This document shows, one piece after another, positions 1 to 11,145 of a DNA stretch of 64,000 nt (position 1 is its first letter; each line of letters opens with the position of its first letter). A program made the translations under genes and the position numbers. Below the pieces are notes generated by a model. The model made no database searches. It saw nothing but the letters and a program-made list of their open reading frames with translations, and had not been told where the DNA came from. The DNA is from Polyodon spathula. Lineage: Eukaryota; Chordata; Actinopteri; Acipenseriformes; Polyodontidae. The stretch spans positions 4,249,283 to 4,313,282 of the forward strand of contig NC_054565.1 in assembly GCF_017654505.1 (NCBI RefSeq). The letters are read 5' to 3'.

Positions 1-2324
1 AAAAAACGAGAAAAACTTAATCATCAATTTACATCAAACACTGCATTCCCAGGAAAGTTGACACTGTTTACTTGATCAGCATTTCACACCATCCTAATTG
101 TTTCAACAATTACGATTTAACAGAACATTAGCTGCATTAGAATATAAAGCATGTGGTAATGACACAGATAACTGTATTCTTTAAATTTGGATACAGAAAG
201 TCCCCAATCCAAAGGTCATCATTTGTAAAGAACAGCATCCCAAATCTCTGGAACGAAAAACAAAACACTTCAGACAACCAAAGCAATGCATTGTTTATCG
301 CAGATGTATATTTAAAGAAAATTTACATAGCCACTTAGCACTTTTAGAAGGCAGCATTCACTCCTAATTAAATATGGTTTGTGTCACGGATGTTGGGAGA
401 GGTTTCTCATATCGACGTGTTTAAGGTGTCTTGCCTCTTGTTACCATAACAACATGAGACCTGGCAGGGCTAAATTGCGCTTTAGTGATTCTGCTCTGAC
501 AATAGGCAAGTACGGCCTAAATTAACTATTCCATTATACCATGCACCACCCTATAGCTGTGCAAGGTGCCTCACCTATCTAGTAGCCTGCTTTCTGCTAT
601 GCCTAGGCCACTCCGCTGTATTCATAACCTTTCCTCTTACAACTAATTTCTTTTTTTTTTTTTTTTACTTAAAATCTAATTGACATAGTCTACTATATAT
701 CAAGTAGATGACCAGGCAAGGAGCTGTCATTAGAAATATATCTGTATGCCAGCGATTAAATCAAATGTATCTGTTATTGGTGCTTGTTATCCTTGCATTG
801 CTACATAGTTATTGGAGTCGATATTGAAATGGGTTGAAACCATGGAAACAAATGTATTGTTGATGGTAACATATATATTATTTTGTAAAATACTCTCCAG
901 GTAAGGTGTCATGCTATCAACAAATGTTGTGAACATGCGAGGTGTGTCAATAATGTTTATTCATGAACGTATTTCCCTATTCCTTTTGATATTCTATGTT
1001 CCAATAAACACCTGCAAAGAAGACTCTAAATGTGTTGAAAATTCCAGTTTTACTTTCCCTTCAAGATCCTTGTCATAATTGCATTTAGTCACCTGCTGGT
1101 CCTGGATGTTAACAAAAACTCAGTAGAAGCCCTTTTATTTTAACTACTGTAAGGTCATAGAACAAGTTCATGTAAAGTGGTGCTTGGATAGCAAAGTTGT
1201 ATAGTTTATCGGTAGGTTTGGGGTGAACACTGTTATTTGTAGTAAATTACTTTATTCTATGTGCCTACACCCCATAGACAATTATACAGGCAATATGATA
1301 AATTTTCACTTTGTGAAGGTGTAAGCATGTTGATTGTGATAGGTAAATCTTCAATCCATGACACAGGGCTCCCAATCTGAAAGGGTCAAATAAATACTGC
1401 ACCTCATAAATACAATGGTTTTCTATAGGTTTGAATGCACATAGCTTTGCTAATCAAACACTGAATACCAGACACAGTTTCAAACAAGGGAATTACTGAT
1501 GCGTTAATAGCACACGCTCAGCACAAGGTTAAAGATCCATGTATTCACAGCTGGAATTCAAATACGACTGAATGTACAGTAGACTTGTGAAATAGGTTTC
1601 ACTGAATACTGCCAACGTGACAGCTGCAGCAATGGAAATGGTTCTTAGAATAAATTCAGCTGCTTTTAAAATAAAATTAAAAGCTGATGAAATGACTGCA
1701 CAGCGTTGTTACTGTGCATATGGATTCAGCTTACCTCACAATTCATACACCTCTCATTGTCTAAAATAAACACTTGAGAACACTGTGCCCAAGCACAGCT
1801 GTAAGGTAAGAAGTTGTGAGAGGATGTTTTCCAACTCGGCCAACTCAGGATACAAAGGAATTGATAAAGTGGAGTACATTCGACCTTGTGTAGAAGAGAA
1901 GTATGCTCTGTATCTGGAACAACATTGTAAGATATTAATAGCATTTAGATATCATTAGGAAAACAGTTATTTTTCTTACATATATGCTGTTTAAAAAAAA
2001 TAACTATGAACTATATTCCCTCTACCATTTGACTTATTTGTATATGACCATTTCACTCATTCTAATAACCTCCACAGTCTCTGTGTCAATATTAAATACA
2101 TGCTGGGATTTTCATTTATGATCAAACAGGGTAGGGTTTTTAAGGATGGGATCAAGAATGTGTGATAAAAAAATTAAAAAAAAACCTACACCATGGTATT
2201 TGAATACTTATGGAAATAGCAAACTTGGAAGTTAATTTGTACTCGATTACAAAAATGGTCAGGTGACAATCACAAACCATAATTCAACCTCTTGCAATAT
2301 AGGATAATAAATCAAGCTGGTGTA
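1..2324. other. AT-rich non-coding DNA, no gene seen
   Basis: Only very short open frames occur here and none shows a recognisable domain. A T run lies at about 651-666. The part around 370-620 is less AT-rich than its surroundings, but I cannot assign it a function. Confidence 0.6.
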
Positions 2325-2586
2325 TAGTAATATCTTTATATAGCACCTTTCATAGTGGACCACCATCACAACAAACTTTGCAAAGGTAGGCTGTGAACTG
2401 TGCATTATATGCAGAGTCTCTTATAATAGTCCATTGAGTTAACATCTCATCCACAAGATAGAGCACAAGGAGGTTAAGTGAGTTGCTCAGGGTCACACAC
2501 AGTGGGTCAGTCAGTGGTAGAGGTGGGATTTGAACCAGTGACCTTCTGGTTACAAGCCCTGGACTTTAACCACGGGACTACAGAGT
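2325..2586 (-). mobile_element. tRNA-derived SINE with L2-like 3' tail
   Basis: Read on the minus strand, the element opens with a tRNA-like head. An A-box-like stretch lies at about 2561-2580, and a good B box (complement of GGGATTTGAACCA) lies at 2525-2537. The rest is an unrelated body that ends in a short tail around 2330-2352 of the type gaaaggtgctatataaag, which resembles L2-type LINE 3' ends. Head, body and LINE-like tail in this order are the hallmark of tRNA-derived SINEs that borrow a LINE for retrotransposition. The V-SINE or MIR-like group is the best guess. It encodes no protein. The copy looks nearly full length and moderately diverged. I did not identify a target-site duplication with confidence. 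Confidence 0.75.
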
Positions 2587-3171
2587 GTTATGACAGTGTT
2601 ATGGTTTTGTCCCCAAAGCCATGATACGAACAACTTTTATACATACAGCCCTATGCTTGACCAGCTATAGAGGATCAGTTTGGGAGCATCTCAGTCAGTC
2701 AGGATCAGATAAAAAGACTGACAGCCCATTCCAACTAAGAGTGGAAGGTTTGAAATTCAAAGGGGCAACCTTTCGCTTATTGATCAAGCATTACAATTTT
2801 ACAAGTTACCGAGATGCCACAGGGGCAGAAACACAACATTGTTTGAAGTGAATGAGTAGCACACTGTTTTTGGCAGCATGCTTGCTCAGTCATTAAGCCA
2901 GACAGATGCTATTGATGTCAATTATGATAATGAATTAAACATTCCCCTTAGGGATATCTGTGGTTTGTCAGCAGTTCCTTCTGTGTGTGGTGAGATATCG
3001 GGTGGATATTACAGTGAGACCTTCCTGACAGTCTATAAACAGAAGCTAAGAATAACAAACAACAAAAAATAATGATTTGAGAAAAACAAAGTGTTTGTTC
3101 TCAGTTTGGAAATATTAGTTCCAGTTTATAATCGTTTAATCTAGTGCATTGTTCGTTCTTGGTTTGTGTTA
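2587..3171. other. Non-coding spacer between SINE and Tigger remnant
   Basis: Two small open frames lie here (2621-2851 and 2878-3072). Neither has a recognised domain or a convincing coding context. The DNA is AT-rich and I see no RNA gene. Confidence 0.5.
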
Positions 3172-3796
3172 CAGTCAATTCTCATTAATATGAATTTCAA
3201 GAGACAAGCTAAAAACATATTCTTACCAGTAATTCTTATTATCAGGAGTCTAAGCCAAATGCATACTGTCAGTTTTTATTGAACACTGAAAATAATTATA
3301 CATTTAAAGGTACTGTACATTATTTGAAAATACAGTTGTAAGTTAACTTTTAAAAGTATACATTTCAAATTAGTCTGCTTGTCTCATTCTGATTATAGTC
3401 ATTTTTAAATCACAGAAGCAAGGTGTTCTCAACATCAGGATATTTAGCAATTCAGAAACGCTGATGACTTGCATCCACACTGTTCATAGACCTGCATTGT
3501 TGTATCCCGATTTTTCAGAAAGGTTGACAAAGTGTTCATGGGAATATTGAAATCTGTAGCAACATCCTTTTTTTTCTTGTACTGCGTTGCATTATCCACC
3601 GCTTTCAACACCTCCACTTTCATCTGCAAGTTCATTTTTGCTTGAGCACTAAGGCAACTTGAAATGCATCATAATATCTGTAGTCCCCAAACAGCACTAA
3701 AATACAGGAGAGGCACTAATCTGCATACAAGTTAATACGTTTTCCACTATCCTTTGCATTCATTTTAAGTGAATTCGTATTATAAGATACAATTTA
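3172..3796 (-). mobile_element. Tigger/pogo-type DNA transposon remnant
   Basis: The left end reads cagtcaattctcattaatat directly after TA (3170-3171). The complement of the right end, around 3765-3795, gives a similar imperfect terminal repeat (tcttataatacgaattcac). Between them, on the minus strand at 3444-3635, lies a frame whose residues 1-50 match the N-terminal helix-turn-helix (CENP-B/psq type) of pogo/Tigger transposases: a lysine-rich KKKKDVATDF segment is followed by NIPMNTLSTFLKN. In the family this domain binds the terminal repeats, and a DDE catalytic domain follows. That catalytic domain is absent here, so the copy is an internally deleted, non-autonomous derivative of only about 625 bp. 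The terminal match is by eye, so the outer limits are approximate. Confidence 0.7.
3444..3635 (-). pseudogene. Tigger/pogo transposase N-terminal HTH fragment
   Basis: This frame of about 63 codons carries the DNA-binding HTH of a pogo/Tigger transposase, with the VEVLKAVD helix, KKKKDVATDF and PMNTLSTFLKN. The frame ends soon after the HTH and no DDE domain follows. The family protein normally runs to several hundred residues, so most of the protein is missing. The first methionine probably lies inside the original protein, because the bases upstream continue the same frame with family-like residues. It sits inside the terminal repeats of the 3172-3796 element. Confidence 0.72.
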
Positions 3797-5221
3797 CAAT
3801 AAGCTACTTATAAATTTGGCCGGGACCATTTAGAAGATGTGTACTATCAGGAAATAGCATTACATTTTATTGTATTGATCTGTGTACTGACACAGTCCTG
3901 CTCAGAATTCCAGTCTCTTGTCTTTACTGTGATGTGATAAAGCAATGTCATATTCTTCTGTCTATCGAATCCTTACATTACACTTTCTTCAATGGCCAGA
4001 TACTCCATGAGAGCATGAACGTGTATTGTGTGCAGTTATAGTAACTTGCAGGTGGGGATGTTTGATGGATAATATATATATATTTAAAAACACATTCAGT
4101 GCTCAACGTAGAGAATGATTGATCGGCTTGATCAGCTTGGAGATGCTACAGTTTTATTTTCTGACACCTAGTATACTTGTCAATTACAATTATTAATTAG
4201 ATATTGTTTCGCTCTGCTTGACTCAACATCTTGTCAACAGCCTGTGTTCTTTAATCAAATCCCTGCTGCATAAGTAATTCCCCGTCTTCAATTGCTTTTC
4301 TCTGTACAAATCGTCTCTGCCTAAACAGCTGCTTGCGCAACAAAAAACTAAAATGTTTAAATTGATGTCAAAAAGGAGTTTAGTTGACGTTCCGTAATTT
4401 GCTTGTGCTGCTCAATATCCACCCCCAAAATTACATTACTGCAAACTAAGACACACTGCAACTAGAGCTGCAGTAGAGGTGACACTGTGGGAGTCAAAGT
4501 GGGTAGACATAAACATCAAATTCTTAAATTCATAAACTTAAATTCAATGACAAGTGTCTTTTTCAAGTTTAGCAACTGATAAAAGTTACTTCTAAGCAGG
4601 GAGGCTGACTTTACACATTAACAAGTACTGCAGACGAAAGGCTGGAGAGGGCAAGCAAGATGAGATTTAAAAGTGACTGAAGTAAGAAAGCGAAATTGGG
4701 GGAAACTGCCCCCTCTATTGCATTGCAGTAGGAACTAGTAGCAACATGAATAGAAAAAGACAGTGGTTCAGTGTGTGGACGTGGACACACAGGGGTCTGA
4801 CGACACACAGGGGTCTGATCCACCACGATAAGATGACTTGCCAGGCAGAACTATGGAAGAGGGAAACCCAGGCAGATGACAATAAAGCTGGTCATGACCC
4901 TGGAATCACCCTCGATTCACAAGATCAAGTTGGAAGAGCAGCGGTAACACAAATAAAGAAATGGCAAGCTCCAAAAGCCCTGGGTCATTGGAGCTTTGTA
5001 AAAAAGACAGACAGGTATTGGTTACTGACCTGGAAGACAGTGGTGGAGCTGCATTGATGCTAGAGGAAGAAGACAACTATTGAAGAAGTTCATTTTAGAG
5101 AAGATAAACCAGCAGCATAGTGTTGTAGGGTGCACGCAAGCTCTAGGAGGCTTATAAGAGATGAACTGCCTTGCTCTGCTGTGTGAAATGCAATATATAT
5201 ATATATTTAAAGTGATATCAT
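3797..5221. other. Non-coding DNA with a short direct repeat
   Basis: A 17-bp direct repeat (acacacaggggtctgac) occurs twice in tandem around 4785-4818. An open frame at 4746-5057 has no recognised domain and ordinary non-coding composition. A short (AT)n run lies near 5192-5204. I see nothing else assignable. Confidence 0.5.
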
Positions 5222-5396
5222 GAATGTACTTGGTTGATCCCCATTTCAGTTCCAGCTGAATAGCAAAGATTCAGGAAGATTCAGAGATGGCTCCAGTGGG
5301 CACTGACTAATTCCGTGCACCACCTTATCCCACAGATACTCATTTGGGTTGAAATCTGGGGAGTATACTGACCATGGTAAGTGTATGAGTTCTGGT
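5222..5396 (-). pseudogene. Tc1/mariner-like transposase C-terminal fragment
   Basis: On the minus strand, translation of this stretch gives LPWSVYSPDFNPNEYLWDKV followed by HGI. This is the classic Tc1/mariner block around the third catalytic residue (SPDxNPxExxWD). The catalytic glutamate codon (complement of 5339-5341) is kept. In the family this acidic residue completes the DDE/DDD triad that cuts and joins transposon ends. Only about 55 codons can be followed before a stop, and the first two catalytic aspartates are not present nearby, so this is a relic. It differs in sequence from the other Tc1-like pieces at 29005-29208 and 60075-60410. Confidence 0.72.
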
Positions 5397-7299
5397 TCAC
5401 ATTTCTCTAATTATTTGGCACAGTTACATTATCATCTTAAACCTTGTCCATCATTTTACAAGTGAAGCATTTCAGTGTGATTGCTAAACTGTAGCTGCAG
5501 AATATTTATTTGATAAAAGGTGGATTAAATGGTGTTTGTATGTGTGGGCTGTATAATTTATTTGTTATGGGCTTTTAGGTCCAATATGAAGGATAACTAA
5601 TAGCTAATACAAAATATTACTGATACCTTAGAAAACATATGAGTGATGTTGGAAATTACTAATAATGCATGTTATAAAAATGTTAAAGGGATGTATGGCA
5701 ACTTCCAACAGGAGGCTTGATGCCTGAGGATGTCTTAATATGGACACCATTGTATGAGCCAACTCCCAATATCCTGCCTTGAGAGATTGATGATACTCTT
5801 TATTTTAGAGATTTTCATTGAGAGGGTTTGACATCATGGGAATATGTTTGAGCAGAACCTGCCCATTCCCAAAGATCTATATAGAAACTTCAGGTTTCCA
5901 TGCATCCATTCCTGTAGAATAGTGGCAAGTGGTATGAAAGCCTTCAAAAACTTAGCATTAGTTCACTGCTGTTGAAGGTTAAACAACATTTTAAGTCAAA
6001 GATGAACAGAAGCCTTTCTCTTCAATCTGTAGCAAAGTGTATATTGGTATATATTCGCTTTGTATTACTATTGCTTTTTTATAGGTCAAATCTACCACAT
6101 ACATGACAATACATACCCTGCATTATGGATTCTCTTGGGCAGAACACAATTCAAAAAAAGCATGATTTTCTATGGATTTCCAGATTTTGAAAGCTGTATT
6201 ACAGAGCTAATTAAAGCAAGTGTCAAAAAAAGTAACTGATCAGTTTGTCTAACAAAGAGAATGGAGGTAATGCATCTAAAATGGATAAAAACAGAATGTT
6301 TTCACTTTTTTATCATGCATCATGGGTCATAAATTAGCTGGGCAATATATTTCTTAACATTTACTCTGGAACATTTGCCGCAATGCAAAATAAACCCTGT
6401 AAGGAATGCAGTGTACCTCTCCTGCAACAGTGCTGTTCTTCCAACAACGCTCCGCTCACTTCAATCAGAGCTCCAGCATTGTTGCTGGAGGGAGCATGAC
6501 CTGGATAATATGCAGTATGTAGAAGAAAAAATATATCTTCACCCTGAGAGCTTTCCAGAGAAAAAGTAGAAGAAAAGTAATTCTCTAGATTATTTACTTT
6601 TGATGTGCGAATAAACAATACCAAACCGATCGTGTATATGTTGAAAAGAATTGCTGCGATATGGACAAAACAAATATAGAAAAGTGTTTCTTGTAAACAC
6701 AATAGGGGGTTCTGTAACTCTTTAAATGCTGCATGCTTTTGTATTTGTACAAACTCTTTGCTTTGGCAACAGATTTCAGCAGTGTTGAATGACAGAAGGA
6801 ATTAGTTTAATTATCTGAAGTGCTAATGACCTTTCTTGACTTGCAATGCGTAACATTGGCTCTGTAGAAGTAACATTCCGCAAAGAATAATATTCTCTGG
6901 ACAACTCAGATCACATTTTCACCAGATGACATGTCGCCATAATTATGCTTTCACCAGATGGAAAAGCAAAACCCCCAAGAATGAAGATGACTATGTGTCA
7001 ATCACATGGAACATATTTGTGCCACAAGGTTGCACCAAAATTATCAGTGTTGCAGATATACTAATTGCACTTTTTACTATGACAGGAGTTGAAGACATTC
7101 CAAGAAAATACTGAAGCACATAAGCAGAACAGTTTAGTTTAAGCCAAACAGCTTGACAGGTGACTGCAACCTCACCAGATTTCATGTCCTACAGTACTTG
7201 AAGATCTGAATACGTCCAGTGACTGCTGTGAATAGTGCAGCTGGAGACGAGGGAAAGACCTTGTGACAGCCTGGAGAGACAGCTGACAGGAGGAAATAG
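5397..7299. other. Non-coding DNA, no gene recognised
   Basis: Frames on both strands around 6361-6702 overlap and show no domain. A small hairpin-forming sequence, ctccagcattgttgctggag, lies near 6470-6490. The rest is AT-rich with no repeat family that I recognise. Confidence 0.5.
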
Positions 7300-8275
7300 G
7301 TCCCATTGGGGCTTCCAGGGGTTAGCCACCCTAGCTGGCAGTATCCAGCTTTTCAAATAGAACAGGATGCTGGAGACACCTGCCCAAGGCTTCTAAGAAA
7401 TGAAAGATGAAAATACCCCTAGAGACTGTGAGAGCAGGGGTGGAAGATGACTCCAAGTTTGACAACACAATTAATGACTTGGGGAAAGTAAATGGATAGG
7501 GGTTTGATGATTCATCAAGGGAGAATGAAATGCTTGAGGGAGAAGGGACAAGGGCCTTGCATTGATCAGTATTTTTTACAAAGTCAGTCAAACCAGTCGA
7601 ATGAAATCCAGCGACAAGAAGCAAATCACAGTTCACAGGATATCAGCACCCCAGTCATAGATGAGAGGAGGACTTGCATGGACACAACTAGTGATGAACC
7701 TAATGATCCTTGTGAACCGGGTCAGAGGAAACAGCGTAAGAGAGAAAAAAACCTCAACTGGCACAAGGCTGGAGTTAAATGGCCAAGAGCTTCTGAGACA
7801 GCGTGGGACACAGTAAACACGGATCTCTGTTTTGCGTTGGAAAGGTTAGTTGGAGCATATCTATGTATATGGAAGAGGGAGGTCTGGCATGGAGAAAGGA
7901 GGCAGCTGAGAAAGCAATGGATGAGAGCCGAACAAAGGGGGCACTCAATCTATTACAAAGGGTCATAAAAGATAAGATTGCAACATTGCGCAGAGCTGAG
8001 CGCCTACGGAAACACTACAAAAAGAAGGAGCGTGCGAGAACTAACTTTTATAAAGACCCATTCAAATTTGCAAAGTAGTTATTCACCAGGGAGAAAAATG
8101 ACACACTAAAAGCAACTAAGTCTGAGGTGGAGAGATCTCGCGAGAAATCAGTTTCTCCTTATGTTCCCTGTTAAACGCAGAAGGCAAGATTTTCTTCAGC
8201 ATTGTTGCTCTGAGATTGTCAGCTTACCTATTGAAGAACTGCTTCATTGACACTTCAGTACAGAAAGCCTGTATA
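7300..8275 (+). mobile_element. Internally deleted non-LTR retrotransposon (LINE) ORF
   Basis: The plus-strand frames match a fish and invertebrate reverse-transcriptase polyprotein. An N-terminal, lysine/arginine-rich region runs from about 7715 to 8130. Its segments are KKERARTNFYKDPFKFAK at about 8015-8075 and, after an in-frame TAG at 8076-8078, SLFTREKN-like residues with the first two lost to the stop. A block within the reverse transcriptase then follows at 8172-8270, reading EGKIFFSIVALRLSAYL and IDTSVQKACI. In the family these two parts are separated by roughly 100 residues of RT, so DNA between about 8140 and 8172 has been deleted. A frameshift also lies near 7935, where the match moves from the frame of 7492-7968 to that of 7803-8078. 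The clade is uncertain. The start is a guess. Confidence 0.65.
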
Positions 8276-9026
8276 TTATCAGATAAAACTCTAACAAACA
8301 ATGTCACTTGTCCAGGTTGAGTTTTGTGTTCTGTATACCCCTCTAAAGAAGCACACATGATTTATTATTGAGGATTTAATTATCTGATGGGCCCACAGTC
8401 CTTCTCTTTGGAAACAATGTCAAGCTGTTTATCTATGTCCAGTTGTTTGTTGAATGCATGTTAAATACAAATATTATCTAATAAATCATTACCTAAAATT
8501 GTAACAGCTGAGCATTGGTAATTTCCAGAAGGGCAACAGGCTGCCACAGCCCTAAAGAATTTGATTCAGCCCATCAGCTTCATCTCCCCTGATTCTAATC
8601 AATCAATTAACTAATGTACACATAGGTAACCACTACATACCCAGCCATCTCCTTGTAATGGTTTTTGCATCATTTTCGTGTTTGAAGCATTTTGAAGTAT
8701 TTACAATATATCTGACTGTTTCCTGTTCTGAAGAAAACATCAGTCTTCACAAGAGCAGAACAAGGTTTTCAGAATAGAGTAAATCATGTTCTATTTATAT
8801 ATTTAATCTAATAAGTTTCCTTAAGAAAACTGTAGGTATTTTTTTCACTGTATTCATTGTAATTGTTGGATCATATGAAGGGGAACTTATTTAAAACTGC
8901 AGTGTCCTATACATGTTTGGTTCAATCATAGCAGTACTATGAAAATATTAAATGTATTCAGATTTGCTCTAAGTAATATGTTAATGAGTAGGAGAGTAAA
9001 TTACTCATAAAATCATTGTGAATTAA
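8276..9026. other. AT-rich non-coding DNA
   Basis: No open frame of note and no recognised repeat. Short A and T runs only. Confidence 0.5.
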
Positions 9027-9340
9027 GGTTGGGATAGTAAACAATAACTTGGTAATATCGTATCGAACAGAAGCCACAATAAAATAATCATGTTACAAAA
9101 ATAATTACTTAGTTATTGTAAAGTGTGATATTTGGGTTTATAACAACAGTATTCATCTTTGTTTTTGTTTAGCTTGTAATGCGTTTAGAATTACTTGTTT
9201 TCTTCGCAAACATTTGACGCTATCTCCGGCCATTCGACGCATGCGTTTTGAAGTGACATTACTCAGAAGAAAAATGGTGGCAGCTACTAATGACCAGTAG
9301 AAGGATCCAGTGACATCTGCTGTAAACCCCGATGGCCACA
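9027..9340. mobile_element. Possible hAT-like DNA transposon fragment
   Basis: The stretch begins aaggttgggatagtaaacaa and soon contains ggtaatatcgtatcg, resembling ends of fish hAT-type elements. The interior around 9205-9290 (cattcgacgcatgcg, then aaaatggtggcagc) has the CpG-containing look of such elements. I could not find the opposite terminal repeat or any transposase domain, so the assignment rests on resemblance alone. Confidence 0.3.
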
Positions 9341-10066
9341 ATTAGTTAAGTGAAATTTGAAATCCTTTTTAATGCAATGCACATTTTTTATATGAAATAT
9401 TAGCTAAGCCTCCGCCCCCACAATTTCCATAAAATGACACCCACTGACCCTTAAGGACAGGGTTAAAGGATTTTTTCAGGGTTAAAAGAGCTCCCCCTTC
9501 CATTTCCATTGGAAATGTAGCCGATGTTTTTAAATCTGGTTCTGGCTGCAAGTTCAGTCGCTGTTTTCACATTTTAAACACCCTCCTTAAAAGAGATTTT
9601 TCTTTTTCTTTGAGGACCATTATGTTTGCACATGAGTTTGGCTCCCACACAGCTGTCACATATGTTTCTGTTTCTTGTAAGAGTCAACTACCTCATTAAT
9701 TGAGTTAATAATTATGAAACAAACATTATGGCTGGATGGTCCTGAGTGAATGGACATTGCCAACACTTTCTAAAAATGTTGTTATTTGAGAAGTAACTTA
9801 GGACCTGACATGTGTAATGTCCATTCATTCAGATAAAGAACAGTGCCAAATGTATGTTTTGAATGGAGCCTGAAACTCAACCCCAAAGTATCCCTAAGGA
9901 TTAATACAAAACATGGCAAATGCTATTTATGGTGTGCAATACAACATTTCTAAAACACAGTTGATTAACTATGAGTTATACAATGCCAGTTCAATCTGTT
10001 GAGGCCTCAAACACAGCTTTTTACCTGTTCATAGTTCATTGAACATGGTGTATACACATATGTGCT
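9341..10066. other. Non-coding DNA, nothing recognised
   Basis: A minus-strand frame at 9369-9551 has no domain. The DNA holds no repeat that I can name. Confidence 0.45.
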
Positions 10067-10470
10067 TCAACAAGCATGCCAGAACAGGTGACCAGATTTT
10101 ATTTTCAATTTTACAATATTAACAGGGATCGCAATACAATTGCAGCTGGTCCCCTGTAGATTACCAGCAATGGTAATACCTAGAGTGGGGTTGTGGAGAC
10201 CACATGGCAATACCAACAGTGGTATAACACACGGGCAGTAGTACACAAACAAGGTGTAAATACAAAACTCAGTGGTAAAAACACATCTAAACACATCTAA
10301 CAAAACGAAAGCTGGCCAAAACTGTGTCCGAGCGCTGCTTCCACTACAAGGGCGGTCCCGTTCCAGGATCCTTCTGCCTAAAACACAGCAGTATACTTTT
10401 GTGGAATTAAATGAATTCCTATTCTTGAAAGCTATGGTTATCGCAGGCTCCACACGGGGATAACAGGTAG
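10067..10470 (-). mobile_element. Possible LTR-like repeat fragment
   Basis: Read on the minus strand, the segment has GC-rich CpG-containing DNA (around 10330-10375), then a T-rich part, then AATAAA (complement around 10103-10110) followed by about 35 bases. This order resembles the U3-R-U5 organisation of a long terminal repeat. The long open frame it carries (10067-10453) has no recognised domain and is probably chance. There is no clear TG...CA boundary or target duplication, so this remains tentative. Confidence 0.25.
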
Positions 10471-10659
10471 CTCACCCTGGTTAAAACACTCAGTCACGAG
10501 GGTTCACAGCTGAGCCATAGACCTACACCTCTGGCTTGTTGAAAACAAAGGATTTGGCTTGCCAGATCGTTACCTTTTTGCCTGATAAAAAGAAGATGAT
10601 ACAGTTTGCAAACGAATGTATGAAATAATGTTAATTGGGGGATTTTAGACTTTATATTT

Positions 10660-10700
10660 CTCTCTCTCTCTCTCTCCATATATATATATATGTCTCTGTC
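10660..10700. repeat. (TC)n-(TA)n compound microsatellite
   Basis: A run of TC dinucleotides is followed by CCATATATATATATATG. It is a short pure simple-sequence tract. Confidence 0.85.
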
Positions 10701-10714
10701 GCTGTTTTTTTGCA

Positions 10715-11145
10715 TGGAGTTGTGCAGCTGGGATGCAGCACATGAGATACGTTGCTAGGCAAACAATTGAGCAGTTAGGCTTGCCCGGCGCTGAGCTCAT
10801 GGAGGCATTGCCCAGCCGAGGCCGTTTGAAAAAGCCATTTGAAGAGGCTGGAGTCACTGTGAAGATGTTGGGAGCCCCAGAGTAGGTCAGTTTATGGGAT
10901 TTTGATCCCAAACAGTATCGAGAGGGTTTGCGTAGTGTACTAGGTTCCTGGAGCGGATCGTTCCTTTTAGTAGGACTAGCACTCGCATTGTGTGGCAAAC
11001 TATTATTTATAGCTTTGTTTTCTTTATTAAATCTGACACTAGGGCTACCACTGCTGATGGAAGCAGCTGTATTAATAAATTTGCATGCCTATGCATCGTG
11101 TCAACACCCAGTGCTCTGTGTCTTCCTCATTATTATTCAGTGACT
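10715..11145 (+). pseudogene. Unidentified coding-like segment with membrane-like tail, probably retroelement-derived
   Basis: One plus-strand frame stays open over a long distance except for a single TAG near 10884-10886. The upstream half is charged and soluble-looking. After the stop comes a WDFDPKQYREGL-type motif, then two hydrophobic stretches (about 10955-11080) that look like membrane segments. An AATAAA lies inside the end of the frame at about 11074. I do not recognise the protein. The layout is consistent with the 3' end of a retroelement but also with a decayed host gene. The single stop suggests a coding past, but this is inference from one frame. Confidence 0.3.
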
